This document shows positions 22,738 through 34,886 of a stretch of 64,000 nt of DNA, piece after piece; positions within the stretch are counted from its first letter, which is position 1; every line of letters begins with the position of its first letter. The position numbers were made by a program, and so were the translations under genes. The notes under the pieces are model-generated. The model was not told the origin of the DNA and ran no database searches. It was given only the letters and a program-made list of their open reading frames with translations. Source of the stretch: Macrothele yani (taxonomy: Eukaryota > Arthropoda > Arachnida > Araneae > Macrothelidae); the NCBI GenBank assembly GCA_039090855.1, contig CM077025.1, positions 101,660,489-101,724,488 on the forward strand. Reading direction: 5' to 3'.

Positions 22738-24014
22738 TTGGGTTGTTGGAAAAGTCATGACGTATTTTAGCCATGTTTTGCAAAGATCATTTATTGATAG
22801 AAAGAACAAAGATCAATCAATGATATAATGCCCGTTTTGTTCGATAACCTTTTGTCATCTTTCAGTGAGCTGCAGAATACCTTGTTCATAGAAGGACCTG
22901 TCTTTCATGACGAAAAACTGTACAAGGTGCTGATTTACAGCCTCATCTGAATTGAACGTTATACCATGCAAGGACTGTTGAAGAGAGCGAAATAAGTGGA
23001 AGTCTGACGCTGCGAGGTCAGGTGAGTATGCTGGGTGGGGCAACACATCCCACCCAAGCTCCAATAATTTTTGGCAGGTGATCAAACTTGTGTGTGGTCT
23101 CGTGTTGTCGTGATGGAACACAACACCTTTACGATGAACGAGCTTTGGACGTTTCTGGGTGATGAGTTCGTTCAAACTGTCCAATTGCTGACTGTACACA
23201 TTCAAATTGATTGTTTGGTTCCATAGTAAGAGCTCGAAAAATACGACACCTTTAAAATCCCACCGCACTGAGACCAGAACCTTCCGCTGATGAATGTCTG
23301 CTTTGGATGTCGTTTGAGGCGAAGCAGCACGTCGGGATCAAGACCGTTTGCATAGTACATTGTTGTAAATAATCCACTTTTCGTCACCAGTTATCAGTCG
23401 CTTCAAAAAAGGATTGTTTTCCTCACATTTAATGAGCATATCGCAGATGTTTATACGTACCGTCAATTGAGCTTCTTTGAGTTCATGAGGAACCCACACA
23501 TCGAGCTTGCTTACGTATCCCAGCTTCTTCAGGTGTTGTGAACGCTTGAATGATGGAAGTGCAACGTGTCTGCAATCTCTCGTGTCGTGTAACGTGGGTT
23601 TGACTCGATCAATGCCTTGATTTGGTCGCCATCAACCTCGGTTGGTGTCCCAGACCGAGGAGCATCGTTGAGGTCAAAATCAACCAGCACGGAGTTTGGC
23701 GAACCACCGCTGGCACTGACGTTCTTGTAGAGCATTATCACCTTACACTTTACGCAACTTTTCACAAGCTTGATGCGCGTTCTTCCCTTTACAGAAGTAA
23801 AACAGTAAAATATGGCGAAAATGCACAGTTTGGTCTTCCATCTTTAACTTGATGTCAAATCTCCGCAAATCAACTGAATCGCTCACTATTCCTTTTATAC
23901 TGTAGCTAGAACTAGCACCTGTCGAATGCCATAGTGATAACAGAGCTGCGCATGCCTCTAGCGCCCAACCGCCATCGGGTGCCAAAATATGCCATGACTT
24001 TTCCGACAACCCAA
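22738..24014 (-). mobile_element. mariner (Hsmar1/SETMAR-like) relic
   Basis: Inverted ends: left TTGGGTTGTTGGAAAAGTCA, right (inward) TTGGGTTGTCGGAAAAGTCA, flanked by TA at 22736-22737 and 24015-24016. The transposase is on minus, starting near 23843 (MEDQTVHFRHILLFYFCKG). It continues NDAPRSGTPTEVDGDQIKAL and a second helix-turn-helix at 23529-23710, LKRLITGDEKWI near 23400, GVVFHHDNTRPHTS near 23110, and HPAYSPDLAASDFHLFRSL near 23010. This is the DD34D layout. It is broken into at least four frames, so dead. Confidence 0.93.
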
Positions 24015-24016
24015 TA

Positions 24017-25241
24017 TAAATGTCCTATTAGAAAACTGGCAAAACCAAAAAAGACTGAAGTGGATCTCAGTGGATCTCAGTGGGGTAAGCTGAGCTTTAT
24101 TCAGCTCCATTTCTCTTTGGTGCTTCTTTCACCAGGAGCTGGTAACATTGTTTTAGTAAGTAAATAAGAATACATCAAAATATTGTAAATATTTTTTAGT
24201 AAGATTATTATAGTTGTAAATTTCTTACTATCAAAAGAATGGTATAAAAGAGGAATGGTGACTTCAAAACATTTTGTTTCATGTACTAAATATAGATAAC
24301 ATGCTGTTTTTTGGGAGGGTAAGTTTTATTCCTTTGAAACACTACAGAAGATGTTTACACATTTTCAGAACGTTTTTGATAAGAAATTGCAGAAAATGAA
24401 AGAAGTTCAAAGAATTGAAACTGGGACCAGCATGTTAGATGAACATGAAAGAAACATCTGCTGCAGTTAAATATTGTCTGCTAAGAAAGTGGCACATGTA
24501 AACAAGATGTGGAAAGAAAGTTATGTTTTTGCTCTTTACAAAGAGAAATATTCGTATTCTGTAATTAAAAAATGTAGTGAAAATCATGGAATTAACACTT
24601 CTAAATGTAAAATGAGCAATATTTTTAATAATAGAGGGGGGAATCACCAGGCATTGCTTTTAACAGGAGAACACCAAACGAATATCCAGAGAAGGTATGT
24701 ACTTTTACAACTATTTCAAAATAAGTTTTTTGCCTGGTTCTCTTCACTGAAAACTAAACAAATTTTGACTACAGTTCTCCAATGAAAGGAACTGTTGATG
24801 TGTCCTCCAGCTAGAAAGAAATTACACAAGAGAAGATTCTGGGAAGGCAAACCTTGATACCCTCTTCAAAAGAGAGGTTATGTGACAACCTGGCATGGTG
24901 TGCTATGGTATGGGTGAAGAAGATCATTATAGAATGTCTTGTTCAGAGTCTTCTCAGTTTTCACGAGTAATCTCATATACCTTTGATACAGTTCTGTTCC
25001 ACATTCAAACCTCTTCGTAGTTGTCTGAAGATTCAGTTGGTGTTTCTGCCAGTTATAAGTGAATGTCAAAACAAATTCCTTGATAAAATGGCTATGAATC
25101 GCTTTCAGTGCTAAATTATGTGTTAATCCTTCAAATGCCAATCTCAGGAGATTTCTATGGAAAGAAATGTCAACTCCATTTTTCCACGTTTTGAGTATCG
25201 AAGTATAAAATAAAACTTTATGAATTAAATTGTGCATGCAT
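24017..25241. other. Intron 3: unrecognised, possibly transposon debris
   Basis: Frames at 24474-24785 (+) and 24878-25237 (-) are unusually long for random sequence here but show no domain I can name. A frame reading KKCSENHGINTSKCKMSNIF near 24570 has a faint helix-turn-helix look. I leave both unassigned. Confidence 0.35.
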
Positions 25242-26040
25242 GAGATTCTTCAGCGGATTCGCGGAATCCGAATTTTTTGTCATCATTTGGGTCATACTAA
25301 AGATGATGCAAAGCTGAAGAGAAATTTGGGGGGGGGGGGGATATTAGTTGGGGATACCATTTTTTCGGCAGGGTAGGGTTTTTGATCTTTCAAAACTTAC
25401 AAAATCGGAAGCTAAACAGAGTAAAGATTTCCCCCATAACCGTAATTTCTTTTATTCTCGATGTTCCCCTGTCCAGTATTGTTGTTAAATATAATTTTGT
25501 TCCATAAATACTTTTTTTCAGCTTGAAAAATTGGCGGAAGATTTTTCGAAAACGAAAGTTAGATACACGAAAATTTTCCTGAAAAAATCTGGGCACGAGA
25601 TTCTTCCAAGAATTCGAGGAATTCCACCATTTCCATCATCATTTCTGTGATTCTTGAGATAGATGCATAACTGAACAGAAATTTTTGAGGGATTGGTGGG
25701 GTTCCTTTTTCCATCTGAAGATGGAATTCCAGCTTTCAAAACTTGTGCAAATGGAAGTAGACAGAGTAAAGATTTCTCCCGTAATCATAATGTTTTCTCT
25801 CGTGATGTTCCTTCTACCCTGTATTGTTGTTAAATACCAGTTTAGTCCATAAATATTTGTATTTCAGCTTGAAAATGGAGTAAAGATTTCTGAAAACGGA
25901 AGTCGGAAGGAGTGAATATTTCGCCCGTAATTTTTTTTTTTTTTTTTTCCCCTGCGATGTTTCTCTGTCCAATGATGTTCTTTTTGTTAAATGTCAGTAA
26001 TATTACATTTGATGTGCTCCATTTTAATATTTGCATAAAC
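25242..26040 (+). repeat. Tandem repeat, about 355-bp unit, 2 to 2.5 copies
   Basis: Unit 1 starts 'gagattcttcagcgg' at 25242 and unit 2 'gagattcttccaag' at 25597, a period of 355. Shared internal landmarks include 'acagagtaaagattt', 'tattgttgttaaata' and 'cagcttgaaaa'. A third partial copy begins around 25870. G and T homopolymers interrupt the units. No terminal repeats or coding potential. Confidence 0.8.
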
Positions 26041-26613
26041 TTCAGTGAACAATTCTGTCTTGCTCATGCTGTTTTATATTCATACTTTCTCACGGCGCAT
26101 TCCAATTTTTCACCTGGTGAAAAAGTTCAGCTTTTTTCTTTCATCATCAGTCTCATGTATGATTATGAGAACTGACCTGTCTAACTCTAACCCCATTTTT
26201 CCTTTCTTTCTTTTATTTATTTTTTTTTCTTATGCGAAGAAAGAAAAATTTAAACAGCAAGTGGGTATTCAGTGTGTGGCAACATTAAACTTTTAGTCAG
26301 CAGCCATGAATTTTTTAAATATTACCAAGTGTTTTCCTGATTTCCAGCTTCTAAGTTTAAAGTCATTTAGTGATAGGCTTAAACAGTTATACCCAGTGGT
26401 GTGAAAGAAGCTTGAAATTTTTTATGGAGATAACATCAGAGTAGTGGCAGTTCCAGAATTTCTGTACGGGAGGGGTTTGAGGGCGACAATCTTGTTAGAA
26501 GAAGGGATTGGGGATTTCTTTGAAAGTGAATTTTCATAGCAAGCACACTGTTTTAATTAAAATCCTCAACTGTGACATAATCAGTTCAAGGAATTGAAAT
26601 ATGTATGTTGCCC

Positions 26614-26648
<35 letters not shown>

Positions 26649-27172
26649 TTATTTCCTTTTTACTTTTGATCTGGTTTAGCTTTTGGGGAAGGGCTAATGG
26701 AGATTTTCACCCTTACTAAAGCAAACTCTTCCATCACATCAGAACATTTTCTTACTATTAAAAAGGCATTCAAATGGTTCTGGAAACCAGAAATGTCATT
26801 TGAGTGATATTATGTATTATAAATTGTGAACTCTAACTAATTGTTAAACAAGATGTTCCTGCATTTTATTTTTAAGTTTCTTTATCATTCTTTTATTTGT
26901 GATACAATAACATTTACTTCAATTTTGTAATAAATATTTTCAGTTTAAAAACTGGAAAAACATATTCAGATGTACTGCTTTATGTACTTGGTTTTCAGTG
27001 TAAAGCATTCATTCATTAGGCAAGTAGACAGTAATTTTCATTTCCAAAAGAATGGCTCATGATTTGGCTTGTGCTGTTCTTTCACCATCTGTTGTTGTTT
27101 TTTTAATATAAATATTCAACTTTTTTTTTCAACCAGATTTTTTTTTCATTGAAACTCTTTTTCCAATTCCAG
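26041..27172. other. Intron 3, last part; TTTA microsatellite
   Basis: AT-rich sequence. A (TTTA)n run occupies about 26613-26650. T tracts precede the acceptor at 27172. No gene or mobile element is recognised. Confidence 0.6.
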
Positions 27173-27538
27173 AAGATTCTGTGGAAACAAGTAGCAGCAG
27201 CGGAACTCTGTCTCCAAGTATAAGCAAGTCAGAATATTTCCCCTTTGCTTCTTCTACCACTCATCCACTGAGTACTGTTGGCATTACCACTACCACAGCC
27301 ACTGCTACAACTACGACGGCAAGTGCTGTGAGCTCCTCAGGTATCCCACCATGCTGCCTTTCTTCAACAACTGCCAGTTCTCCCACTTCACATATGGGTA
27401 GGATGCATTTTACAACAGCTGGTGATGGAATCCGAGACTTTGTTAACGGTTCACATTCCTTGCTTTCGCCCCAGAAGCCCAGGGACAGACTGTGGTTAAA
27501 TCTTGACAGTGCCCGCCAAGAAGTAAAAGATATATTAG
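27173..27538 (+). CDS. BLTP1: BLTP1/tweek internal exon 4 of window, Ser/Thr-rich linker
   Basis: 366 bases, phase 1 at both ends. It reads EDSVETSSSSGTLSPSISKS, then a Thr/Ala/Ser-rich stretch (TTTTATATTTTASAVSSS), and ends LLSPQKPRDRLWLNLDSARQ plus EVKDIL. In vertebrate relatives the equivalent position, between the FLGDQ block and the WETLVVFA block, is also a Ser-rich, poorly conserved linker. Conservation alone would not identify this exon; its splice sites, phase and place between two firm exons support it. Acceptor TTCCAG, donor GTTAGT. Confidence 0.85.
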
Positions 27539-28640
27539 GTTAGTATAATTTCAAAAGTTATGAGATTCTTCTGTCATTTTTGTGTACCTTTGTATTTTGA
27601 AAGCAGAAAATGTCTGGTTTTTATTGCAATCAAAATGAAAATTCCATTATATGTAATGTTTCGTAGGGTGTTGTGAAAAATGGAATTCATTAAATTTTGC
27701 AATTTTTTAAAATTATTCTCAGGGCAGATTGGCCCACTGGGACACCGGGATATTTCCTGGTGGACCATTTGAGAAATGGCCCACTTTTTCATATCCTCTT
27801 TGTCTGGATTGTTTGGAAAGAACGAATAATTATTTTTGACCTAAAACATAAGAATCGTTAATTTCATTTGAGTTTTATATTATGTGTCTAAAACGTTACT
27901 GTCTTTTAAAAAAAATGGCATTTCCTTCTATTTATATATATTGGGCATTAGCTCTAAAATCACAAAGCAAAATTCTCCCTATTTCAGTGAAAAATTTGCC
28001 GCTGGATCAAGCACGCTGTTATAAAATAATTAAGCTAACTATGGTTAAGCATAGGTCATTGGATTTGGAACCAAAGAGACATTAGTAGGCCTTACCCTCC
28101 TTTTGTAACCTTGAAGGAAGCACTAGTAACAATTTTGATGATCCATCATCTCCATAGCCTTATCCACGTACACACATGCAGCACAAAGTCATTCTTCTGC
28201 AAAGATGTTTAAAAATCTATGTCCCACCCACATTTATCTCAAAAGAAACATCAATTTACTGGTACTGGCTCATGGATGAAATTGGTAGTTCATGAGTCAA
28301 AATAATGGGTAGACTTTTAAAAAAAGGCATCTATTCAAGGAGGTGGTAATACATTGCATATAAGATGATAAGTGACCAAATAAAGATGGATACTTATCTT
28401 GTACAACATCCTGTTGAGCATGGTTTGATGAGTTATTTCAATCATGAGTCAATTTTTAAAAGTATTTCACCCTTAAACTACTGTTAAAATTTGTTCATGA
28501 CTGAAATTAAGAATGCATATTTCAATAACTCTCTTTCTTCCAGGAGTTAACAGATTTTTTTCTTGAGGGAATTGATGAGGTGTTCTCCTGTGGGTATATG
28601 TGTTTCTGTAGTAGACCACAATACTAAAATTATCGACCTG
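27539..28640. other. Intron 4, first part; possible hAT-like end at 27721
   Basis: At 27720-27790 'cagggcagattggcccac' opens a segment whose inverse relative lies at 42778-42853. Beyond that the sequence is AT-rich with no gene. Confidence 0.4.
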
Positions 28641-28649
28641 GTTTGGTCA

Positions 28650-29185
28650 ACCCAATTTGCCTCGATCATTCTGTATGTGCATTCTTCTTCTTCCAGTGCC
28701 ATGCCCAGACAGGGACATTTTACAATTCATTCATCACAATGAGCTGCACACAGTCATGGTAACAAATATCCTGAGAAAAGGGAATTATGATGAGGTGGTT
28801 TTCCAGTGCCTTTCTCATCAGGTGGCTTGTCTCTTCTTTTTCAGGTGGCTTGTCTCTTCTTTTTCAGGTGGCTTGTCTAGCCAGGGACACGGGTGATTCA
28901 TCATTGCATGCTGTGTACAGTCATGATGATGAATACCCTGGAGAAAGAGGATTACGATGAAGTTGTTTCCCATTGCCTTCCTCATCAAATATCAAGGGGA
29001 TAAACCTCCAGAAATGACTCGATCAGTCCTTGGCTGATTTTACAAATCCATCCATGCATTCACATTACTTTATCAGAAACCCTAAAAAACCATAAACTGG
29101 AGGGTTTGCAGCAGGATTAGAATCCCCTGCAGCCTCCTACTATACAGGCATGAGGTTGGTAAGCCAATTGTGCCACACGAAAACT
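28650..29185 (-). repeat. tRNA-derived SINE, minus strand, with internal duplications
   Basis: Read on minus, the head near 29185-29095 has a tRNA-like A box (TGGCACAATTGG) and a weak B box (GGATTCTAATCC). The body follows through 'gaggaaggcaatgggaaac' near 28985 and repeats a related phrase near 28820. A 23-base unit ending 'tcttctttttcaggtggct' is repeated about 2.5 times at 28822-28880. No flanking duplication was found. Confidence 0.55.
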
Positions 29186-29402
29186 CATATACAGTCTGTC
29201 TGCATGCAGTTTATTGATTTATTTAAACTAATATAAGTTTAAAGACCCTTTAACTTTCCTTGGCCACATTTCATGCACATACACACCCTCCCCCTAAAGT
29301 TTCGTCTTTCTTCATGTGTGTACTTTCTTACTATCCTTTGTTTCTGTAATAAAAACCTATCTAGGTAATAATTGAAGTCATGGCCATTCCTAGACAATCA
29401 TA

Positions 29403-30835
29403 TGATAGATAAAACACACAGATTATGGGATTTGCTTAGGAATAAATGGATGTTATTTATGCAATAAATAACATCCATTCATCATCATCATCATTGTCAA
29501 CCATTATCAATCCACTGCTGGACGAAGGTCTCCCCAAGTTTCCTCCACAACGGTCTGTCTTGTGCCAGTCTCCTCCATGTCACCCCTGCATACTTTCGAA
29601 TTTCATCCACCCATCTCCCATGTGGTCTTCTTCTGGGTCTTTTCCTGTCCCTTGGAATCCAATCTAAAATTTTGGCTGTCCATCGATGATCTGTCCTTCT
29701 GGCAGTATGTCCAGCCCATTGCCATTTCAGGGATTTAACTCTGATCATGATGTCTTCCACTCTTGTCATTTTTCGGATCCACGAGTTCCTCTTCTTATCT
29801 CTCCTGGTTACACCAAGTATGCACCTCTCCATGCTGCTTTGAGTTGTCTGCAGCCTTTGTATGTCTCTTTTAGTTAAGGTCCACGTCTCTGCACCATACG
29901 TAAGCACTGGAAGGATGCATTGATCAAACACTTTTCTTTTAAGACATAATGGCATATTGCTCTTGAAAATTATGCTGTTTCTTCCAAAAAGCTCTCCAGG
30001 CAAGTTTTGTACGCCGATTAATTTCTTCATCAATGTGACCCTCACTTGATATCTGCTGTCCAAGATAAACGTACGTGTCTGTTATCTCCAGCTTTTCTCC
30101 ATCAATCGATAAATCTTCATTTCTTTTAAAAGCATTGAACATCACTTTTGTCTTCTGAAAGTTCATTTTTAATCCCACTTCTTTACTCTTGTCAGCAAGT
30201 TCCTGGATCATACTCTGCAGCTCTGATGGGGTAGTTGCAAAAATGACTACATCATCAGCAAAACGAAGGTGGGTTAGATAATCTCCATTAATCTTTATCC
30301 CTTTGTTTTCCCAGTTCAGTGATTGAAAGACATTTTCCAATGTGGCATTAAAGAGCTTCGGAGATATGGTGTCACCTTGTCTCACTCCCTTTCCAATTTT
30401 TATGTGTGTTGTATTTTCAAACAGCCTAATCTTTGCACTTGCATTTTCATAGATGTTATTAATAATATTAATGTATGCATCTTCAATACCGCAGGTTTTC
30501 AGAGCCATTGTAACTGCTGATGGTTTCACCGAATCAAAGGCTTTTTCATAATCGATAAAAGCCATGCACAATGGAAGTTCATATTCCCTCGCTCTTTCAA
30601 TTAGTTCTCTCAGCACATGGATATGATCTATTGTGCTGTAGCCACTCCTGAATCCAGCTTGTTCTCTCGGTTGAGCCATGTCCAGTGTTACCTTCAAGCG
30701 GTGTGAAAGAACTTTAGTGAAGATTTTATAAACTACTGATAGGAGGCTGATAGGTCTGTAGTTTCCGAGATCCTCAATGTCACCTTTCTTATCCTGATTC
30801 CTAAGTAAATCCCATAATCTGTGTTTTATCTATTC
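29403..30835 (-). mobile_element. RTE-type LINE, 5'-truncated, bracketed by inverted 40-mers
   Basis: Non-LTR retrotransposon on minus. Its 3' tail at 29478 is a (TCA)n microsatellite on +, typical of RTE elements. The 5' end lies near 30835. A 40-base sequence ('gattatgggatttgcttagg' at its core) at 29403-29443 recurs inverted at 30795-30835, where it also reads in frame as RLWDLLRNQ. Between the left 40-mer and the tail is a perfect hairpin at 29447-29477. Confidence 0.85.
29497..30794 (-). pseudogene. RTE reverse transcriptase, C-terminal part, one frameshift
   Basis: The RT copies the element RNA at a nicked target. Visible on minus: [49 protein letters not shown] (motif A), [15 protein letters not shown] (motif B), [12 protein letters not shown] (catalytic FADD, motif C) and [12 protein letters not shown]. 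The frame shifts near 29985 in the AFWKKQ/AFGRNS region and continues [20 protein letters not shown] then TWTLTK to the C-terminus WRKLGETFVQQWIDNG at 29497. The N-terminal endonuclease is absent. One frameshift apart, the RT domain looks well preserved. Confidence 0.93.
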
Positions 30836-31882
30836 TAGCTAGGTAGTTAAGGCTCAGAGATTCATGTTTCATAATAATCACCACAGTCATATTATTTTCA
30901 CTAGGATCTGCATTTCACAAATGGTTTTTAAAGTGGAAATAAGAAAACAGTTAAATTACATGTTATCAAAAGTAACTCTTTTGTTTCTTCACTGCCTTTC
31001 TTATTTTCTTGAAACAGTTCTGAAATCTTAACTTGGAAAACATACTTTTTTTTTTCAGTTGAGCATCTCTTGACTTTTTTATTTCATTCTTTAATTATCA
31101 TTTCCCATGCTTATCTGGAAAATAACATCCTCAATAGAACAGAATTTGAATGCATAAAAACACAGATTTTTAACATCTGACCTGGTTGTGAGAATTTTTA
31201 AGATTCATACAATGTAGTTTACTGTCAATATGTTTCATGCATCTATATGTGTACATTTATGAGATGTGTGTAATATTATTTCCTCTGAGAAATGCTGGCT
31301 CACTGCTCACGTTTTGGTATTTCTTGCCACATAGTAATGTTTGACCTGTTGAAAACCCAGTAGAGCATCCTATTACAGCTTATCAGTTGCACAGCTAACA
31401 GTTTATGTTTGCTTGTATAACTAACAGTTTGAGTTGTGAGTTTGCGTCATGTGTTGTCTGGTGTATGTTGTTATAAGATTCCTTTTTTTTCCAGAATCCT
31501 ATGCTGCAGTTTATTATTGTGAAACTTTAATTTAGCTCTATTTTGACAAAGGCTGCATCATTTGTCAAAATAATATTAAAATGAAATTGTACACCAGTTT
31601 CATTTGTGCAGCATTTTGTATGTGCTGTTACAATATATATCACAAAACCATATTGTGTATTAATAAAATTCACAAGTAACATTATTTTGTATTTGTCATG
31701 TTAATATAAGAGAACATACAGTTCCATCATCATCGTCTCATGATGATATCCTTGTATAGCATTCACGCATATTTTTGGTACAGATCATGCGATAAAAAAG
31801 AAATTTAATCCTTATTGACAAATTTTCTCTATCTCTTCCTGTTTGTTGCAAGATTTTGTGCCAATGATAGCTTACCGATTAC
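30836..31882. other. Intron 4: no gene seen
   Basis: AT-rich intronic sequence with no recognisable element or open frame. Confidence 0.6.
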
Positions 31883-31884
31883 TA

Positions 31885-33145
31885 GAGTGGCCCATAAATT
31901 TGTGTGCTTTTTCTATTAAAAATTCAATAGTAAATATAACAACAACAAATTAATATTATTCTTCAAAGTAAAGACCATTGTAAATAATATTATTCTTTGA
32001 ATCCATCTTTCAGCGAGTTGTTCGATTCCGCAGCAGTACCACGCCTTGTCTGTGGAGGCAAAAAACGCATTGCATCCTGTCTTGACAGTGTTCAAAGTTT
32101 GGAAGTTGTGTCCACTCAAGAAATGTGCTGTAGCCCGAAGAAGGTGAAAAAGAGATGGCGCAAGGTCCGGGCTGTATGTAGGACGCGGTAAAAATTTGAT
32201 GACATAGAGTTCTTGGACTTGGCTTTTGTCTGCCTGGTGGTGTCTGGAAAAGCGTTATCCTTTTCCAGACACCACCAAGCAGACAAAAGACCCACTTTCT
32301 ATTTTTGCCTCAGCTCCACATACATTCACTCAAGTTGGGCAAAATACAGTTCAGCGTTGATGGCTTAGTTCTTTAGAACAAGCTCAAAGTGGATGATGCC
32401 CTCGAAATTCCACCAAACACAGAGCATTGCCTTCCTGGAGAACCTGTCTCATTTGGCCACAGGATCCAACCATTGATTTCCTTTGCTGGGGTTAGAACAA
32501 TAATCCCATTTCTCATCACAGGTTACAATTTAGCGGATGAAGCGCTCCTCACGAGGATTTTTCAGTAGTTGACGACAAATGTTGACACGCCATTGAGCTT
32601 GATCCGGCATCAATTCATGTGGAACTTCAGGACAGTGTTTATTGACCTTGCCGAGCAGGTGAAGATGCCGAACAATTGATGCCTGTGGAATGTGGAGTTC
32701 GTTGGAAAATTGGCAAGTGCTGGTTGGTGGATTTGCCTCGATGGCTTCGCAAATGACTTCAGAATTTACCATCACAGGGTGACCAGAGTGTGGCTGACCT
32801 ACGAGTCTGATTCTCGCCATCTTTGAACTTTTTGTACCACTGCTGCACTGCACGAATTGAAATGACACTTTCGCCTTCCACTTCGCATAGTTTCTTCCCT
32901 GCTGTGGCCGCTTGAAAGTTCTGTCTCCAGTAGGTTACATAAAAGTACATGAATTTTCAATTTTTCCATATTTCTAAAGTAATAATTTGATAGAACACAA
33001 TTAATCAAATGAAATATACACCAGCAAAAAGCAAGTCAACAGCTACAAAATGACCTATTCCACATGAAAATCCAATAATTTATTCATTTCGAAAACTGGT
33101 ACGAAAGTCATATATACCAAAAACGCGTGAACTTTTGGACCACCC
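31885..33145 (-). mobile_element. mariner relic
   Basis: Imperfect terminal inverted repeats: left GAGTGGCCCATAAATTTGTG, right (inward) GGGTGGTCCAAAAGTTCACG, with TA at 31883-31884 and 33146-33147. Transposase on minus: ISIRAVQQWYKKFKDGE near 32870, GQPHSGHPVMVNSEVICEAI near 32780, and ASIVRHLHLLGKVNKHCPEV followed by HELMPDQAQWRVNICRQLL to about 32560. The catalytic half at 32000-32520 is heavily scrambled. A hairpin interrupts it at 32224-32291. Confidence 0.88.
32224..32291. repeat. Hairpin with 30-bp arms inside mariner
   Basis: CTTTTGTCTGCCTGGTGGTG (continuing to about 32254) is repeated inverted after a loop of about 7 bases, with one mismatch in 30 positions. It sits in the catalytic half of the mariner and is not part of any normal mariner. 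Confidence 0.9.
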
Positions 33146-33147
33146 TA

Positions 33148-33505
33148 ATCCTAATTACTAATTTCCCAACTTCAGTTTATCTTGTTATAAGTCTGTCTCA
33201 TAGTCTATAGCTCAGTGCCTCAAATTTTGGCACCTGTTCAGGCAGTCTTATATTTTTCATTTGCACACTTCTCCATATCACCTCAATGTCTTCTCATTAA
33301 CTTTTTCTTCTATTGAAGAAGTTCTCAGTTCAGTTCTAATGTCTGTATTACTCAGTCTGGTTTGCCACTAGGCCCACCACTTTTTCCAAATATTCCTCTT
33401 ACCACTGTTATTTCTCCAGCTTCTAATCTTCTGCTGAGCTCTTTATTTAGCACTGGAGTCTAATAGAGGGTTGCCAGACTGCCAAAATAAAGAGCTAATA
33501 CCTGG
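33148..33505. other. Intron 4: no gene seen
   Basis: AT-rich sequence without a recognised feature. Confidence 0.6.
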
Positions 33506-33507
33506 TA

Positions 33508-33560
33508 CAGTAAAACCTCTCACTTTAGGGAACCCTCTTAGAGAATTTATTTTTGTCCAT
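33508..33560 (+). repeat. Possible pogo/Tigger-type transposon end
   Basis: 'TACAGTAAAACCTCTC' at 33508 resembles the CAGTA.AACCTC ends of pogo/Tigger non-autonomous elements. A partner end was not identified with confidence; a weak 'CTGTA' candidate is near 34215-34235. The SINE at 33765 would lie within it. Confidence 0.3.
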
Positions 33561-33764
33561 AAAAGAGAGGTGTCTTCAAAAGAGCGTTTCATGTAATTTC
33601 TAGGTTACAGTTCGCAGGAATAATGCAAAACTCTCTTTTGCATTTCTCACAGTGTTAACAACTTACATTTACTGGCAGTAGGCAAAACTTATCACATGTG
33701 CAATTGCAAGCTGGCAACAAATCTAACAGAAAAGAAATATTGGCATGGGAAGCAAAAGGGAAAT

Positions 33765-33972
33765 ACTGGTGAGCGAGTGGTCAGAGGCACTGGTTTCTGG
33801 CTAATCATCCAAACTGAGCCTGGGTTCAAGTCCCAGATTAGGCAAGAAAGGTGTGCTTATGTTATAGCACTCTCTTTTTCTTCCCTAGAACCAGTGGTCC
33901 TAAATTTGGGATGTATTACTGCTTACAATGCTCAGAGCTGCTCATGGTGGTTGTTAAACCCGAAGTAAATTA
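33765..33972 (+). repeat. tRNA-derived SINE (older copy of the 50652 family)
   Basis: The head has a degenerate A box (GAGTGGTCAGAGGC) and an intact B box (GGTTCAAGTCC at about 33823). The body matches the SINE at 50652 through 'gaaccagtg' and 'gctcatggtggttgttaaac'. It lacks a clear A-tail and target duplication and is more diverged. Confidence 0.8.
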
Positions 33973-33975
33973 AAA

Positions 33976-34886
33976 ACTGGTGACTTTTTTTAAGGGGTTA
34001 GACAGTTAATTCTTCAGAGGGGAGGGAATGATTTGTCAGTTGGACAAGGATGCAGCTGCCATCGTCACTGTCTCTTACAAAATGCTGTTGAAATCTTACA
34101 CACTACTGTTACCAGGCTGAAACTAGAAGGTATTTAATATTGATTAGTGTCCACATCTATAAGTGGGTGTGCAAAAGAGAGGGCAAATGTTCATTATAAT
34201 GATTGCTATTCTACAGGGACTGTAATGAATAGCTGTAATTGAAATGGGTCCGCATTTCAGAGATGGCAATTGGCCGAAGTTTTAGTGTACTACAAAATCA
34301 TTTATCTCAGGAATTTGACTAAGAACCTTATCAACATTCGTCTTCATCCCAAATTTTTTACACATCATGCTCAACTGACTGTGGTTATGCTGTAATTTGT
34401 ATGTTTACAACCTTAGAAATTAGCACTATGGCATACAATTCCAGTAAACCTAAAATTTTCAGTAATTCGAATGCATTGTGATTCATTTAAATTTTATGTT
34501 TCCTCTGATGAAAGGTCAGTTGTGTTATCAGTTGATCTGGCATTTCACTGATACTGACATTAGAAGTTTTTATTGTGTTCCATTGTATTTATTAAAAGTA
34601 CAGGTGTTATGAAGATGTAAATTTGAATTCTGTCACAGCGGCACACTTTTTCTAGGACTATGAGTTTTGTTTAGTACAGCCTAGATTTGTTGTAACAGTA
34701 TTCATATATACTCACTTGATTTCATTTGAATCATGTAATCAGATTATTATATCCTAGGTGTGCTCTAGATGATGTTTGACCATATATTGCTTTGAAAAGT
34801 TGTCCATAGTTATTAACAAGTATTATTGATGTACCTATTATTATTGCATTTACTTGTGATAAACATTTTCACTTTTAAATTTGCAG
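33976..34886. other. End of intron 4: no gene seen
   Basis: AT-rich sequence ending in a TTTGCAG acceptor. No domain-bearing frame. Confidence 0.55.

Noticed and set aside
24878..25237. 119-codon minus-strand frame
   Set aside because: Long for this AT content but without recognisable motif, start context or partner; left unassigned.
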